Position numbers and translations under genes: made by a program. From Apostichopus japonicus (Eukaryota > Echinodermata > Holothuroidea > Aspidochirotida > Stichopodidae): a DNA stretch of 64,000 nt. Below, in pieces: positions 1 through 11,429 of the stretch. How positions within the stretch are numbered: the first letter of the stretch is position 1; each line of letters opens with the position of its first letter. The notes under the pieces are model-generated. The model saw nothing but the letters and a program-made list of their open reading frames with translations. It was not told where the DNA came from and ran no database searches. The stretch lies in the NCBI RefSeq assembly GCF_037975245.1, contig NC_092567.1, positions 9,740,714 to 9,804,713 of the forward strand. Direction: 5' to 3'.

Positions 1-619
1 GGGCCCGGGCCCCCCCTTTTTGAAAATCCTGAACTTTTTTTTTACCGCGTTCGAGGGAAAGGGCCCCATGCGTGATGAAAAAATTAAAAGAAAAAATATC
101 ATATGGAGTCTCGAAGTGTGAAAATTATTTCTATACAAAAATGTAGGTGTTGGGTAGGGTGAGCCGTACGGCACTTTGGAAATTTCAGGAAATACCGAGC
201 CGATTCGGGAAATTTTGGATTCCATTTCGGGAAAAACAAATTTTGAGTGTGGAAGCACTGAGCACGATGCACTTTTAACGTACGTTCGCGGCAGTCCGGA
301 TCCAGTAAGCACGAAGCTAGCAGAGAGGGAAACGACTCGCAACTAGACGTGAGTATATGACGAAAGCAATACATGCTACATGTTATAGAAGCACGCACAG
401 TGTGATGAAATTATTAGTTTCAAAAATGTGAGAAAACGAGTGTGGTACGATCGCACGACAGACTCAATCCAAGCCTAGGCTATCCACACATGATAGCCTA
501 TGTTTCCCTAACAATACCATTACTGAGGTACCATTGCTACAGTGTGTGGCCTAATGTTATGAAATTACTACACACTCTTCTGTACTGTGGGAACTTGGAA
601 CACAATTCTGATTGTCTGG
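1..619. other. Non-coding flank, no gene recognised
   Basis: No reading frame here resembles a known protein. The first ~80 bases are rich in G and C runs like the ends of the local hAT-type MITEs, so the window may open inside a truncated element, but no terminus can be defined. Confidence 0.4.
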
Positions 620-829
620 CAGGGGCGTAGCCAGGATAGATTTTTTCCGGAGGGGGGGCTGGATTTTTTGGGGGGTGAGGGGGACTGGCAATCATCTCGG
701 GGGCCTGGAGGTTCCAGGCTCCATATGCTAGGCTATTAATGCTTAAGGCAAGCGATTTTTTTGGGGGGGGAGGGGGGCTTGCGATCATTTGGGGGCCAGC
801 CCCCCCCCCCCCCAGTGGCTACGCCCCTG
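620..829. mobile_element. hAT-type MITE, 210 bp
   Basis: It begins CAGGGGCGTAGCCA and ends TGGCTACGCCCCTG, a 14-bp terminal inverted repeat. The 8-bp flanks are TTGTCTGG (612-619) and TTGTCTCA (830-837), matching at six of eight positions, as in an aged hAT target-site duplication. The interior is G- and C-run rich and non-coding. The CAG-GGCGTAGCCA type of terminus is shared by many fragments in this window. Confidence 0.8.
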
Positions 830-1776
830 TTGTCTCACTCTCGAACTTAGCAAAAATATAATACAGCAAGAATATATCGATTTAGCACAATAGTTTAGTG
901 CGAAAATTTCGCTTTTTGGGAATATGGGTGTCGGAAATTTGTGGCCGTCTGGTCGCATAGGCACTGTAGGCCTACCTTTTGGCAATAACCTCCGTTGGAG
1001 GTTCGGGCAGCCAACCATACACGAGGGAATGGTGCAACCGTGCAAGGACCAGCCTAGCCTGGGATTTAACACAGGGAGGGATTTTGATGCATGTAAATTA
1101 CAGGTTGGCGTAGCCTGGGGTCGGGGGGGGGGGCAGGAGGCTTCCAAAAAGTGGGGGGTGTGGGCAGCACAACATCAGAGGGGCACTTTCCCATTACACA
1201 ATTCCCACTCGTCGTACCATCAATACAGAATAATCAGTGTCGGAGCTATGGGGGGCATGAGGGGCAACTCCTCCAGAACAAATGGTCTTGCTCACCCCAG
1301 CTGTCCCCACTTTCCAGGGGCAATTTGTGAAAATTTGAGCCCTATTCAGTGTTATTTTTCCCCCACTCCCCTCCCCTCCTGAAATTCTGCCCCCCCCCTT
1401 GTCCCCTCAAAATTCTGAAGTCCGCCGCTGCCACTGAAAACATTCCATTATTATTTATATTTTAATTTTGTTTGGGAGCGAAAAAAAAACATTCGGCCTA
1501 TTCATATAGGAGGGGCATATTTTACATTTCAATGGGGCGCCATTGCTGTATTGGGGGAAGTGGGGGCACGTGCCCCCAGTGCCCCCCCCCCGGCTCCTAC
1601 CTCCAGCCTGGGGCTCTCTCGGCCTAGGTAGGCTGAGTGGTCACTGCAGGAAGTCCCCACAAACCTCAGCCGACACCACAAATCTTGTCATTAATGCAAT
1701 GCTTTCATTGCCTGATTCTGATTCGAAACTGTATTATATATCTCCATTTCAGATTGAGTCCTATATAGTAAGCAGC
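830..1776. other. Non-coding stretch upstream of the transposase gene
   Basis: No protein-like frame is seen before the ATG at 1777. Long C and G runs occur at about 1120-1160, 1380-1400 and 1575-1600. A pyrimidine tract ending TTTCAG at 1747-1752 could be the acceptor of an exon whose first ~25 bases are 5' untranslated sequence of the gene at 1777. Confidence 0.35.
1235..1436. mobile_element. Possible hAT-type MITE, 202 bp
   Basis: The left edge reads CAGTGTCGGAGCTATGGGG and the right edge ends GTCCGCCGCTGCCACTG, whose reverse complement starts CAGTGGCAGCGG. The outer CAGTG is inverted, but the following bases align poorly. The 8-bp flanks AGAATAAT and AAAACATT agree at only five positions. 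This may instead be fragments of two elements. Confidence 0.3.
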
Positions 1777-4700
1777 ATGGGAAAGAGAACGAGAGGAAAA
1801 CAACGTGGGCAGCAGGATATTTTCCAAGCATTCCAGAGGGGGAAGAGGTATATACAATTATATTTCAATCAATTATGATACTTTGAGGGGAATAGGCTGG
1901 GGGTCCTCAGCATTATCTACTCAATCTTCCTGTATAGGCCCGACGGTAACAAAATTTGACAGTTAGGAGATGCGAAACAATAGAAGGGTGAAAGTCTCTA
2001 GGTGGGGAGGATGACAAATTTTCCTGGGGCTTTGCTATGCCTCCTGCCAGGGACACTCTGGCTACAGTTCTGCCCTTTCCCAACAGGAAAATTTCAACAA
2101 TATCATACTAATTGTTGGCCCCTTTTTTATATTAACTCTGATGCTCTGTCCACAATTTTCAGAATTTTTTATTTTCGCAGCTAACCAAGTACTAAAAAAT
2201 GTTGTAGATGAGTATCTAATCACATTGTGTGGATGTGTCTCAGTTTTTTCCCTTCATTCCTACTTATAGGACTGGTCGACGCTGTCTTGCTAGTGGTTCT
2301 TCACATCAAGGTGATTTCGCGGACGGTGGAAAACAATGTGTGGGCATGTCTCTACGATTTCTCGTGGATCGCTGTCTCGGTGTTATCGATGATGTCAGTT
2401 TCACGACAGAGGATGTTGATCACGTACTCTACAGCGGTGATCAACTATATAGACAAATAGCAGAGGAGAGGGATGTCCAGTATTTATTAGTTGAGGAAAT
2501 CCCCGATGTCATCACTGTGGACAATGAGCGTCTGGATATAACAAAGCACCAGCCATACTCAGGAACACTTGAGGTCACCGAATCCAACAACGAATCACTG
2601 GTTTATGCTTTTCCGGAGGCGCTTGCAAATGCTGTGGAACGTAGTCAATATTTATTTGTGACTATTGGCAGCTCACCAGGATACACCAGCGCTTTCTTTT
2701 ACAAGGGTGATGGTACATTTCTGTGCTTCGATTCACACTCTCGTAATTCATCTGGAGAGAGTAGTCCCAGTGGTAGAGCTGTTATCATGAAAATTGAATC
2801 TTTGGAAGCAGCTGTTTCCTACACCAAGGATCTAGCCAAGTCTCTCAACCAAACTACGGCATGTTTCGAGATAACCCCAACTGGAATTTCCAGAAGGTAA
2901 ACTCCTTTTTTGAGGCTACAAAGGCAAAGATGTCTTTCCTGATATGTTCTGCATATTTGCAATTGAGTTTATACTAGCATTTAGGCGCTGCGCAGGCCCG
3001 TAGCCAGACCATGTTCACGGGGGAGGGGGGGGGGTGAAAAATGTCTAGGGGGCGAAGATTTTTCCAGGGGGGAAATGCATATTTTGTTATGTTTTCTAGA
3101 TTTTTTTCAAGGGGTGCCGCCTTCCTGCCCACCTCACCTTCCCCCTGCCCCCTCCTTGACTACGGGCATGGCGCTGCACCGCACTGCACTAAACTTGGCA
3201 ACGCTACAGATTATTTCACTATATTACCGGACTCCTTCCCAACACCGTTTCCACAAAGATTTATGTCATTTGTTTTAGAGTCAGCAAATCAGTGCCTGTA
3301 ATTGGCTGTTGGAATTGTCGGCGCTGCACGGCACCGTGAAAGCTAGCATATTTTCAACTTCATTTTGAAGCGGGGTTCAGCGCGGTCCGGCGCGCATATT
3401 TTTATTCCCCATGACGGATAAGGGTTCTTCAGGAATTCACAAATTTGTTTCGGGCGACGAAAATAGTCATCAGCTCAGGGGGAATGAAGCATGTTCTTTT
3501 ATATTCTGACGTCAGAATCACAAAAAAGGTCCAGAAAGTGTTTTTGGGACAGTGGGTGTTGCCTCATTTTATTCTTAATGGGAATTGCCCTTATTCGCAA
3601 TTCGTCTCTGGGAAAAAATATGCATGCGGCGCGGCGTCCGGTGTTGCCGCCCCTTTCGTGTTGGGAAGGAGATTAACAAATCATAGAATCAACAAGAAAA
3701 ACAGTTATACTTATGTAGTTTATGCTGACTAAAATCCAATATGACCCCCTCTAACCCCCCCCCCCCCCACACACACATTCAACCCATCCAAACATGATGT
3801 GTAATAACAGTAACATTTACTTTAATAATTTTATTCTCATGTTTTCAGCTTGATACAGTCTCCTGACAGGAGAGATGCTGACGACCATCCCATGAGACAA
3901 CACAACTCACCAGTATCAGCTAATTCAACACCAGGTAGCCGCAATGAGGAGGGGCTATCCTCGGAGGAAGATAGCGTCTTGGGAGAAAACCAAACCTCCG
4001 ATGAAAGTGATGGTAGTCAATCACCTCCGAAACGAAGTAGACCAAGTAAGACTAAAAGTTGCATGCATTATGTCTCTTCTGGAGGCCTACTAGCTAGCGT
4101 GTTTTGGCCTAACCCTAATAGCCCGCTGCAACCCAGCTAACGAAACGAGCAGTACAATATGCAAATACGTCACCGCACGCATACGCAAATATTTTCCATA
4201 GTAGTTACACTGAACAACCCCCCCCCCCCCAACACCCATTGGATTGTCCTCTACACATGTCAGTATCTGGCACGGGGGTCAAAGTTTATAATCCAGTCTG
4301 AATAACTGTGTCACTGTGTAATCTTGTATTTTCTTGGTTTCTTCAGCATTGGAAGAATCTGATGCAGAGGGAATGGCAGATCCTACTGACAACATGGAAC
4401 CCAGCCAACATGACAGTAATACAGCTGATGAGGATCGAGAAGACCCAGATGTTGGTGTCCGTTCGTCCATGTACGACATTAGCCAATGTGTGGGAAAGAG
4501 AGTTAATGACGATAGCAAGTACAAGCTAATTAAGGACAGAATTCCTCCCGCATCCTATATATTCCCATGTAAAGAGTATCCAGATAAAGCAAAGAAATCC
4601 GGAGTGAGGAAACGGTCGTGCCAACACAAATGGTTTACACAGTTTGAATACATCACTTATTCGTTGAAAGAAAGTGGTCTCTACTGTCTGGCATGTGTCC

Positions 4701-6736
4701 TGTTTTCTGTTGAAAATCGTACCAGTGGCCGTGCCCAGTTCCTCATCAACAAACCTTATACCAACTGGAAGGATGCACTATCTGATTTGAAGAAACATTC
4801 GGTGTGTGAATATCACAAAACCTCAGCAGCTCTGATGGAGAGTTTCGTTAGCACAACCCAAAACGAGGCCAGTCGTGTTGACCTGATGCTGAATGCACGT
4901 AAAATGGAACAAATTGCAAAGAACAGAGATGTTCTCAGATCTATTCTACGGTGCGTGGAATACTGTGGTCGTCATGGTATTGCTATGCGAGGTCATGCCG
5001 GGGAGGATGCATTTGGATATAGTGGAAATTTCAATGGCCTCCTTCGGCTTTGTATCGAATCAGGAGACAAAACACTAGAAGCACATTTTGAAACGTGCGC
5101 GAGGAGTGCTACGTATTCTTCAAAAACCACCCAAAATGAATTATTGAACTGCATCAAGGAATTCATTCAGCAGCATATCATCAAAGAAATCAACGCGCAA
5201 CACCATGGCCCCTTGTTCGGTATTCAGGCAGATGAGGTAACAGATGTCAGTAATAAAGAACAGCTTGGGTTAGTCTTACGTTACCTAGTCAATGACAAGC
5301 CTGTTGAGCGAATTGTTGAATTTATCGAGTGTGAGAATATCACAGGATTGGCCCTTGCTAAACAGATTCTTGATAAGATTGACGGAATCGGCCTGAGCAT
5401 GAATGAATGCCGCTCGCAGTCTTATGATGGTGCCGGAAACATGGCTGGTTTGAGACGTGGATGTGCCTCCAGAATTTCGAACTTGCACCCCAAAGCTGTG
5501 TACTACTACTGCATGAGCCACGACTTGAACCTTGCTGTATCAAAGTCGTGTAATTTGCCAGAGATGCAAGTAATGCTTGACGCGGTCAAACAGGTCGGCT
5601 TGTTTTTTAGATATTCCCCTAAGAAGCAAACGTGTCTGGAGGCCTCAATTGACAAAATAAACCGTGAACGTCGAGAATCATCAGCAGTACCTGATCAGGG
5701 AGCAGGCTTGATAAACAAGCGCAAGGTGAAGATGTTGTGTGAGACACGCTGGGTGGAACGCCATACTGCACTCCAAGACCTAGATGACATGTTCGAGGCT
5801 GTGATTGATTGTTTGGCATCAATTTCATCTGGGGATGGCAACTGGGACACCAAATCAGTGACGGAGGCTAATGGACTGCTCATCCATTTGACAAGTCCCA
5901 AGTTAATCGTAGCGTTCAAAGTAAACCTTCATTTTTCAGGATACCTAAAATCACTGAGCCTACTTCTACAGGGTCCGACGCAGGACATAATAACAGCGCA
6001 CGAGAAAGTCAAACTTGTGCTCGATGAGTTTAAGGATGTTAGAGCAACATCCGAGGATAAATTCAGAGAGGTCTGGCAAAACGCACAAACTCTAGCGGGG
6101 AAGGAATATGTTCAAGTTGAACTATCTATGCCTAGGAGATGTGGTCGGCAAACCATGCGCTCCAATATCGAAGCCAACTCTCCTGAAGATTACTGGAGGA
6201 AAGCTATTTTCATAACATACCTAGACCACTTAATCTCAGAATTCAACTCCAGATTCACGCATGCCAGTAAAGTGGCAGCTAGATCTCTCAGCCTACTACC
6301 CGCACACATACACAATCTTAATGATGAGGAGATGTCCGATATTCACCAGTTCTATGCTGCAGACATGCCCTCTCCAAATACCTTCACCCATGAGATCAAC
6401 CTGTGGAAGAGAGAATGGCGTAGTACCATCGAAGACAGGCCGAAGGATATAGAGGAAACTCTGAACCGTATGAATAAATCATTCTACCCCAACATCACTC
6501 AAATCTTGAGGCTCCTGCTAATGTTACCAGTGTCATCTGCATCTGTAGAAAGAAGCCACTCGGCATTGAAGTTAATCAAAAACAAACTAAGGTCAACAAT
6601 GGAGAACGAACGGCTGAATGCTCTGGTGTTGTTATACGTACACAAGTCAATAAAGCTTGACTACGACATTATAATTGACATGTATGCAAGGAGGAATACC
6701 AGACGAATGATGCTTTGCAACCCACTTGCAGACTGA
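1777..6736 (+). CDS. C76/OTU-like cysteine-protease domain fused to hAT (ZMYM1-like) transposase
   Basis: Four exons join in frame: 1777-1847, 2270-2896, 3849-4045 and 4347-6736 (stop included), 3285 nt, 1094 residues. Each intron starts GT and ends AG, and each junction restores a codon (phases 2, 2, 1). Residues ~35-225 resemble the herpes-tegument-like (C76) or OTU-like cysteine proteases: a GKQC motif with Cys47 and an FDSH motif with Asp178 and His180, a plausible catalytic set. An acidic, Ser-rich linker (~235-330) follows. The rest is a hAT transposase: a TTF-type Cys/His zinc finger (~375-450), a DUF4371-like core with candidate catalytic Asp594 (QADE) and Asp659 (SYDGAGN), a CMSHDLNL motif, and a C-terminal hATC dimerisation region with SSASVERSHS giving Glu1033. 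It should bind and cut transposon ends in the nucleus. No stop or frameshift is seen. Its own terminal repeats were not found, so it may be an autonomous element or a host-retained transposase. The join is inferred from splice sites, not from RNA. Confidence 0.8.
2993..3170. mobile_element. hAT-type MITE in intron 2 of the transposase gene
   Basis: A 178-bp element begins CAGGCCCGTAGCCAG and ends GACTACGGGCATG, an imperfect terminal inverted repeat. Its flanks GCGCTGCG (2985-2992) and GCGCTGCA (3171-3178) match at seven of eight bases, as for a hAT target duplication. It sits inside the 952-bp intron 2897-3848, so it is removed by splicing. Confidence 0.75.
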
Positions 6737-7659
6737 CAATCTCCTCCATTATTCAGGAACATTCTGAGATAATATAGCTGTGCCTTTCTTTGTATGAGTA
6801 TTGACAGTCCACACTCTTTTGGTCCCTATGGCAAGGGGTTATTTTGATGATGACAACATTTCAGAGTTGACTATTATCAGTACCATGATGTCATGACTTC
6901 CATTTTTTAACGGTTTTGCTGCCCGTAGACTGAGATTGGACAACTTCCTCTGGATACAGACTGCCCTTTCTAAATTTGAGCTATTCTGTTTATCTGTTAT
7001 TGTTGCTATCATTATTTAAAGTATTCAAAATGGTTATTTATTATGCTCGAATCATTGATTCTAGATATAGCTGTTAGAAATTTATGTATCGCTGCTCAGA
7101 AAGTTCCTTATGGGGGATAAACTATATTAATTATGTGTTCTGTGGACCACCATCGAATGGAGTCATGAGATAGTTCGAGGTTTATTCCGTCATCTGTTCG
7201 ATCGAGATACCCACATGACATGAACATACTCATCCATTGCCTAGTGATCCATGTAAGAATGGTAGTTTTTCATTGCAACTTACCCTAGTATTGCGTGACC
7301 TCACGAGGCTACTTTTAAGAACATGAAATTATTGCACCTTAATGATATCCCACGTGTAATTTTTTGTAAAATAAATTTGCAAAAAGAGTACACCATCATT
7401 CTGATAAAGTGAAGGTGAGAGGGGCACTCTGACTGCATCAATAGTCTCCATCTGGAAGGGGGCATCCAAGATGAAATGGCCTGGAGTAGCCTGGTAAAAA
7501 GTAGTTTGCATCACCATCTACTCCCCAAAGACGTAAAACCCAGCTCATTGCTCGAAATTGCAAATATATGCCCGGCAAACCATGAATACATGATTTATTG
7601 GAAATAAATTTTACTCCAAACTTTCACGAAAAGTAGCACCAGATTGCACCGAGGACCTC

Positions 7660-7784
7660 CATATTTTGTGAAATTTTCCAAAGGGGGAGGGGGCACCCAC
7701 TCCCCTTAGACCCCTCCCCCAGGACGACGATTAGGCATTTCCCATCTGGGCCCCCCCTTCGGCGAAATCCTGGATCCGCCACTG
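7660..7784. mobile_element. Right-end fragment of a hAT-type MITE
   Basis: The sequence ends ATCCTGGATCCGCCACTG, the reverse complement of a CAGTGGCGGATCCAGGAT terminus. The interior carries CCCCTTAGACCCCTCCCCCAGG, also present in the element at 10111-10481. No matching left end or target duplication for the following CATACCGT was found, so the left limit is approximate. Confidence 0.45.
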
Positions 7785-8114
7785 CATACCGTGAGTAGCG
7801 TGATATATATTCCGATTTTGATCGCCGTTATGAGTAAACATTACACGATGATTGCATATCTGTTTGCATTGACTTAAGTGTACTCTATCACTGCAGGTAC
7901 ACAGTGACTCAGAACAGCGAAATGAACGAATGCTACACATTCCATGTACGATACTTCCTCAGCGCTAACTTAGGCCTCTAATATACAAGTCATTCAATTT
8001 CTTTGAAATGAGCGTAGAAAATGGAGATGGGAGACGTTGGGGGGGGGGGCACGGGTGTGAAAATGTGAGAAACACCAGGCGCGTATCCAGGGGGGCGTTG
8101 GGGGCGCGCGCCCC

Positions 8115-8240
8115 CCGGGTAAAAAAAGGGGAGAGAAAAAAAGAGAAGAAAAAAGGTAAAAAAGAGGGGGGAGGGAAATAGGAGGGAGAGGAAGGAAGGG
8201 AAAAGAAAAAGAAGAAAGAAAGAAAGAAAAAGGGAGGGAG
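8115..8240 (+). repeat. Purine-only low-complexity tract
   Basis: About 125 bases are almost entirely A and G, with GGGAGGG, GAAA and AAGAAAG motifs. Translations of either strand here are low-complexity artefacts. Confidence 0.85.
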
Positions 8241-9456
8241 TAGAGGACGGTCATAATTACAGCGCTGAAACCTATCATATACACAGGGTAGCCAGTGACA
8301 GATCGAGGATTTCGGAAGGGGCGTGCGTCTCACCCTACCCCTTACCTTACACTGTACTGTATGGATATCTAGCAATATCTATCGATATCTAGGGACGAAA
8401 ATCCCAAGATCTTCCCTAAACTGAAGGCAGATAGAGAATCGAAGCCTTCAGTGTGTAATGAGCTTGAAACTGTGCGTCTTTCGAAATGAAAAGAATGTGG
8501 GGCACAGTAGCGTAACTCCGCTATGGGCTCGGACCATGCTGAGCTGGGGGCCCCGACCAAAAAGGGGCCCCGCCTACTGATGCACAGAAAAAGGGTACCT
8601 CTTTGGATAGAGAGGGCCCGTTTTACATGGGAAAGAAAACTCATACAAAACTGAACAAGATAATATACATGTTTTCACGTGATACGGAATACGGACATCA
8701 TGATCATGGGCTCATTGGGTATTAATGTATGTATCGAGCTAGTTGTGTTATTTATTATTATAATGAAAAATTCTAAACCAATAACCCAACACCCCACAGA
8801 CTTGAAACTGCGTTCATTTGAAAAAATAGGCAGGGCTTTCATATAAATATAATAATGCAAGGTAAGAATAAAGATGCCTTCGGTGTGTCTGGTAAGTAAA
8901 AAAGCACAGGAAATTAGGCTTAGATGGAGACACAGTTTCAGCCGAAATTAGGCCTATGCTTAGGTTTGATTTCTGTATTTGTACAGTAGTCTACATTATA
9001 CTTCATAAGTAGGGGGAGGGGGGGGGCACTTGCCCCCTGGAAAATCAAATATTGAAAAAAATAGTTAAGCATTTGACATTTTAATGACTTCATCCAACCA
9101 ACAGTTCTCTAGTTATGTTCATTGCATATGGACCCATAATGCATTACTGAAATTATTGAAAGTCAAAGGCCTAAGACGTGAGATCTCAAAATAACCGATG
9201 TGTAAATGCAACTTGAACTGGAAGTGTCTTTTCCGACGATCTAGGAGTACTGTTTGACAAAAAAATCCACGTACGCTCCGCGCCAACCGATGGTGGCGCT
9301 CCGCTTAGATAGTATCAAGTAGTGTGTTACACAGTGGCGTCACCAGACTTTTCAGTCTGGGGGGCACAGGGGGGGCACCAGCATTTGATGGGGGGGCACT
9401 TAGGTGGATACGGATCGCCGTCCTGGGGGAGGGGTCTAAGGGGAGGGTGCCCCCTC

Positions 9457-10518
9457 CAGGCGCGGCGGAACGGGAAAATATTGGGTGGGGGGTGGCTAAT
9501 GTGTAGAGACTATCTAAGCGGAGCGCCACCATCAGTTGGCGCGGAGCGTACAAGAAAAATTTGGGTTTTTCAAACCCCCAGATGGCCAGAAACGGCACTT
9601 CCCGAGTGTTTTATGCTGCAAATACCTAGCCCTAAAATATGGGTCTCAAGCCTGCAATTTCTCAGATTGCACGTAAAAGTCTGTAAAAACATTGTAATTT
9701 GTATATTCGATGGTGTTTTAAGAGAGTAGCTATTACTCGTAGTGTACTCGCAAAGACGTTTTTGAGTGTAGTAAGGAGATGTTGGAGAACTGCAGGCTGA
9801 AATGAAGCAAGTCATTGGCCTAAGACGAAGTTGTGTTGCGCTTACCGGTACTCACACTCACTGCTTCCACTTTTCACAGGGCGTGAAGACGCGGTTGGGG
9901 TGACAATGTGGTCTATAGCCAGGGGACGGGCCGAGGGTCCCCCCAGCATTTACTAAAATCATTACACCTATATAGTATACGTGTGCATCGGACAGATCGA
10001 CAAGTATGCATTGAAAAATGGGCAGATGCACGCTTCGGAGCCTTGGTAAATATTGGGGGGCTTATCATGCATTTGCCCCCTCAACTTTTTCATTGGGGGA
10101 GGGCTGAGCCCAAGGGCGTAGGAACCGGGGGCTGGGGGGCGCCAGCCCCCCCCCCCCCCAGTGAAAAATGTGGAGGGGCGGAAGTATCATTCCGCCCCCC
10201 CCCCCCCCCGCTTCGCAAGTCAGAAAACCCCTTTTTCATTTCCAAATGAGAAAAAAATCTCATTTGGAGCACCAAATTGCATCTAAGGCCAGGTGAAAAT
10301 GCAAAATTATATACAAAATGGAGTGGGTGGGTTGAAGTGTGCTATATTGCACCAAATTGCATCTGAGGCCCCCTGGAATGCAAACAAATTCCAAAGGGGC
10401 CACCCCCTCCCCTTAGACCCCTCCCCCAGGCCGGCCATCAGTCTTCAGCCCCCCACTCAAAAGTACCTTCCTACGCCACTGGCTGAGCCCCCAAAGCCCC
10501 CCGGTTCCGCCGCCACTG
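9457..10518. mobile_element. Nested hAT-type element, family A copy 1
   Basis: It starts CAGGCGCGGCGGAACGGG and ends CCCGGTTCCGCCGCCACTG. The flanks GCCCCCTC (9449-9456) and CCCCCCTC (10519-10526) match at seven of eight bases. A close second copy lies at 53529-54482: both share the subterminal core motif (here 9508-9550), a segment with CCCAGATGGCC and GGAAACGGCACTTCCCGAG-like sequence, and the rest of the interior. This copy carries the insertion at 10111-10481; the other does not. Confidence 0.8.
10111..10481 (-). mobile_element. hAT-type MITE, 371 bp, innermost level of the nest
   Basis: Left edge CAAGGGCGTAGGAACCGG and right edge CCTTCCTACGCCACTG form the terminal inverted repeat. A perfect 8-bp target duplication GCTGAGCC occupies 10103-10110 and 10482-10489. 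It is a copy, in the opposite orientation, of the element at 27927-28309, sharing the CTCATTTGGAAATGAAAAA segment and the long G and C runs near one end. Confidence 0.9.
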
Positions 10519-11429
10519 CCCCCCTCCCCTTTGGAAAATTTTCGCATACGGAGGATGGGCTAGATGCAAAATGCTGCCACATTTGATGCTAAATTCGATC
10601 TGAAGATAACTCCAGAAATTGCTATATTTGAGGTAATGATTGTAACAAGGCGCAGAATTTTGCAGAGGATATGAACCACATGCTGTCGATATTATGCCAA
10701 ACCCTATATCAATAGAACCTACATTTGTTGAATTAATGTGTGCATGACCCCCGACTCCTTTCTTGTCCTTCTCGTTTTCGCCCATTATCTATTAAGATGT
10801 AACAGGTTCCAGCATCGTTATTGGCTCCTATCATGGATCTCACCATGCAATCCAAGTTTGATCACACATCGAGTATGGCTCAGTATGCAGGTGTGAACAT
10901 TCGACATTTGTTCCTACAAGCATCTGACCTCAAATGACCTCTGCACCCCCTACACAACAGGGTTAATATATGGGTCCACAAATATAGGCAAGTATGGTGC
11001 CTGCGGACCCTCACATTCTCACATTTCGTCAGCTCCTAACCTGTCAACCTCAGACCAAGGCAACATATTGCAGTACCCTCCCTTCTCACAGTCATGTAGC
11101 TCGCGAAGCGGGCGTGTATATCCGCTGGTATGGCGTGAGTACTGACACATTCAATGAAAATATCGACACATGTTGTGATGGCGCGGGTTACGACTTCGAT
11201 ACCCGACGTTCAAGGATAAACTTGTTCATCTTTTCGCAGCTCATTTGAAGAAAATACGAATTTCTGTGCTTCTTTGTCCTTATGAAAAACCAACTCAGAT
11301 GGTGGGAGTTGAATATAACAAAATATATATATATTTTTTTACCAACCCAAATATCAGATGGGGGGCAGTCGGTTTTCCAGGGGGGGACGTGCCCCCCTGG
11401 CCCCCCTTGGCGACGCCACTGGTGTTACA

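Larger units (their letters stand above)
6737..9331. other. Intergenic DNA with MITE fragments
   Basis: No gene is recognised downstream of the transposase. The stretch holds an isolated hAT-like right terminus at 7784, a purine tract at 8115-8240 and G/C-run fragments near 8080, 8510-8575 and 9010-9045. Around 9264-9318 lies a reverse copy of the conserved hAT-MITE core motif described in the findings. Confidence 0.5.
9332..11421. mobile_element. Non-autonomous hAT-type element, 2.09 kb, carrying nested elements
   Basis: The left end is CAGTGGCGTCACCAG; the right end reverse-complements to CAGTGGCGTCGCCAAGG. A perfect 8-bp target duplication GTGTTACA flanks it at 9324-9331 and 11422-11429. 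No transposase frame is present. About 1.06 kb of its length is a second element (9457-10518), which itself contains a third (10111-10481). The remaining interior (10519-11421) is non-coding. It lies next to a fragment of a related element (9264-9318 and 11430-11538) that it may have split. Confidence 0.85.

Noticed and set aside
785-1147. Long minus-strand frame rich in Pro and Cys
   Set aside because: It crosses a MITE end and G/C runs; the composition follows the low-complexity DNA and no protein family is recognisable.
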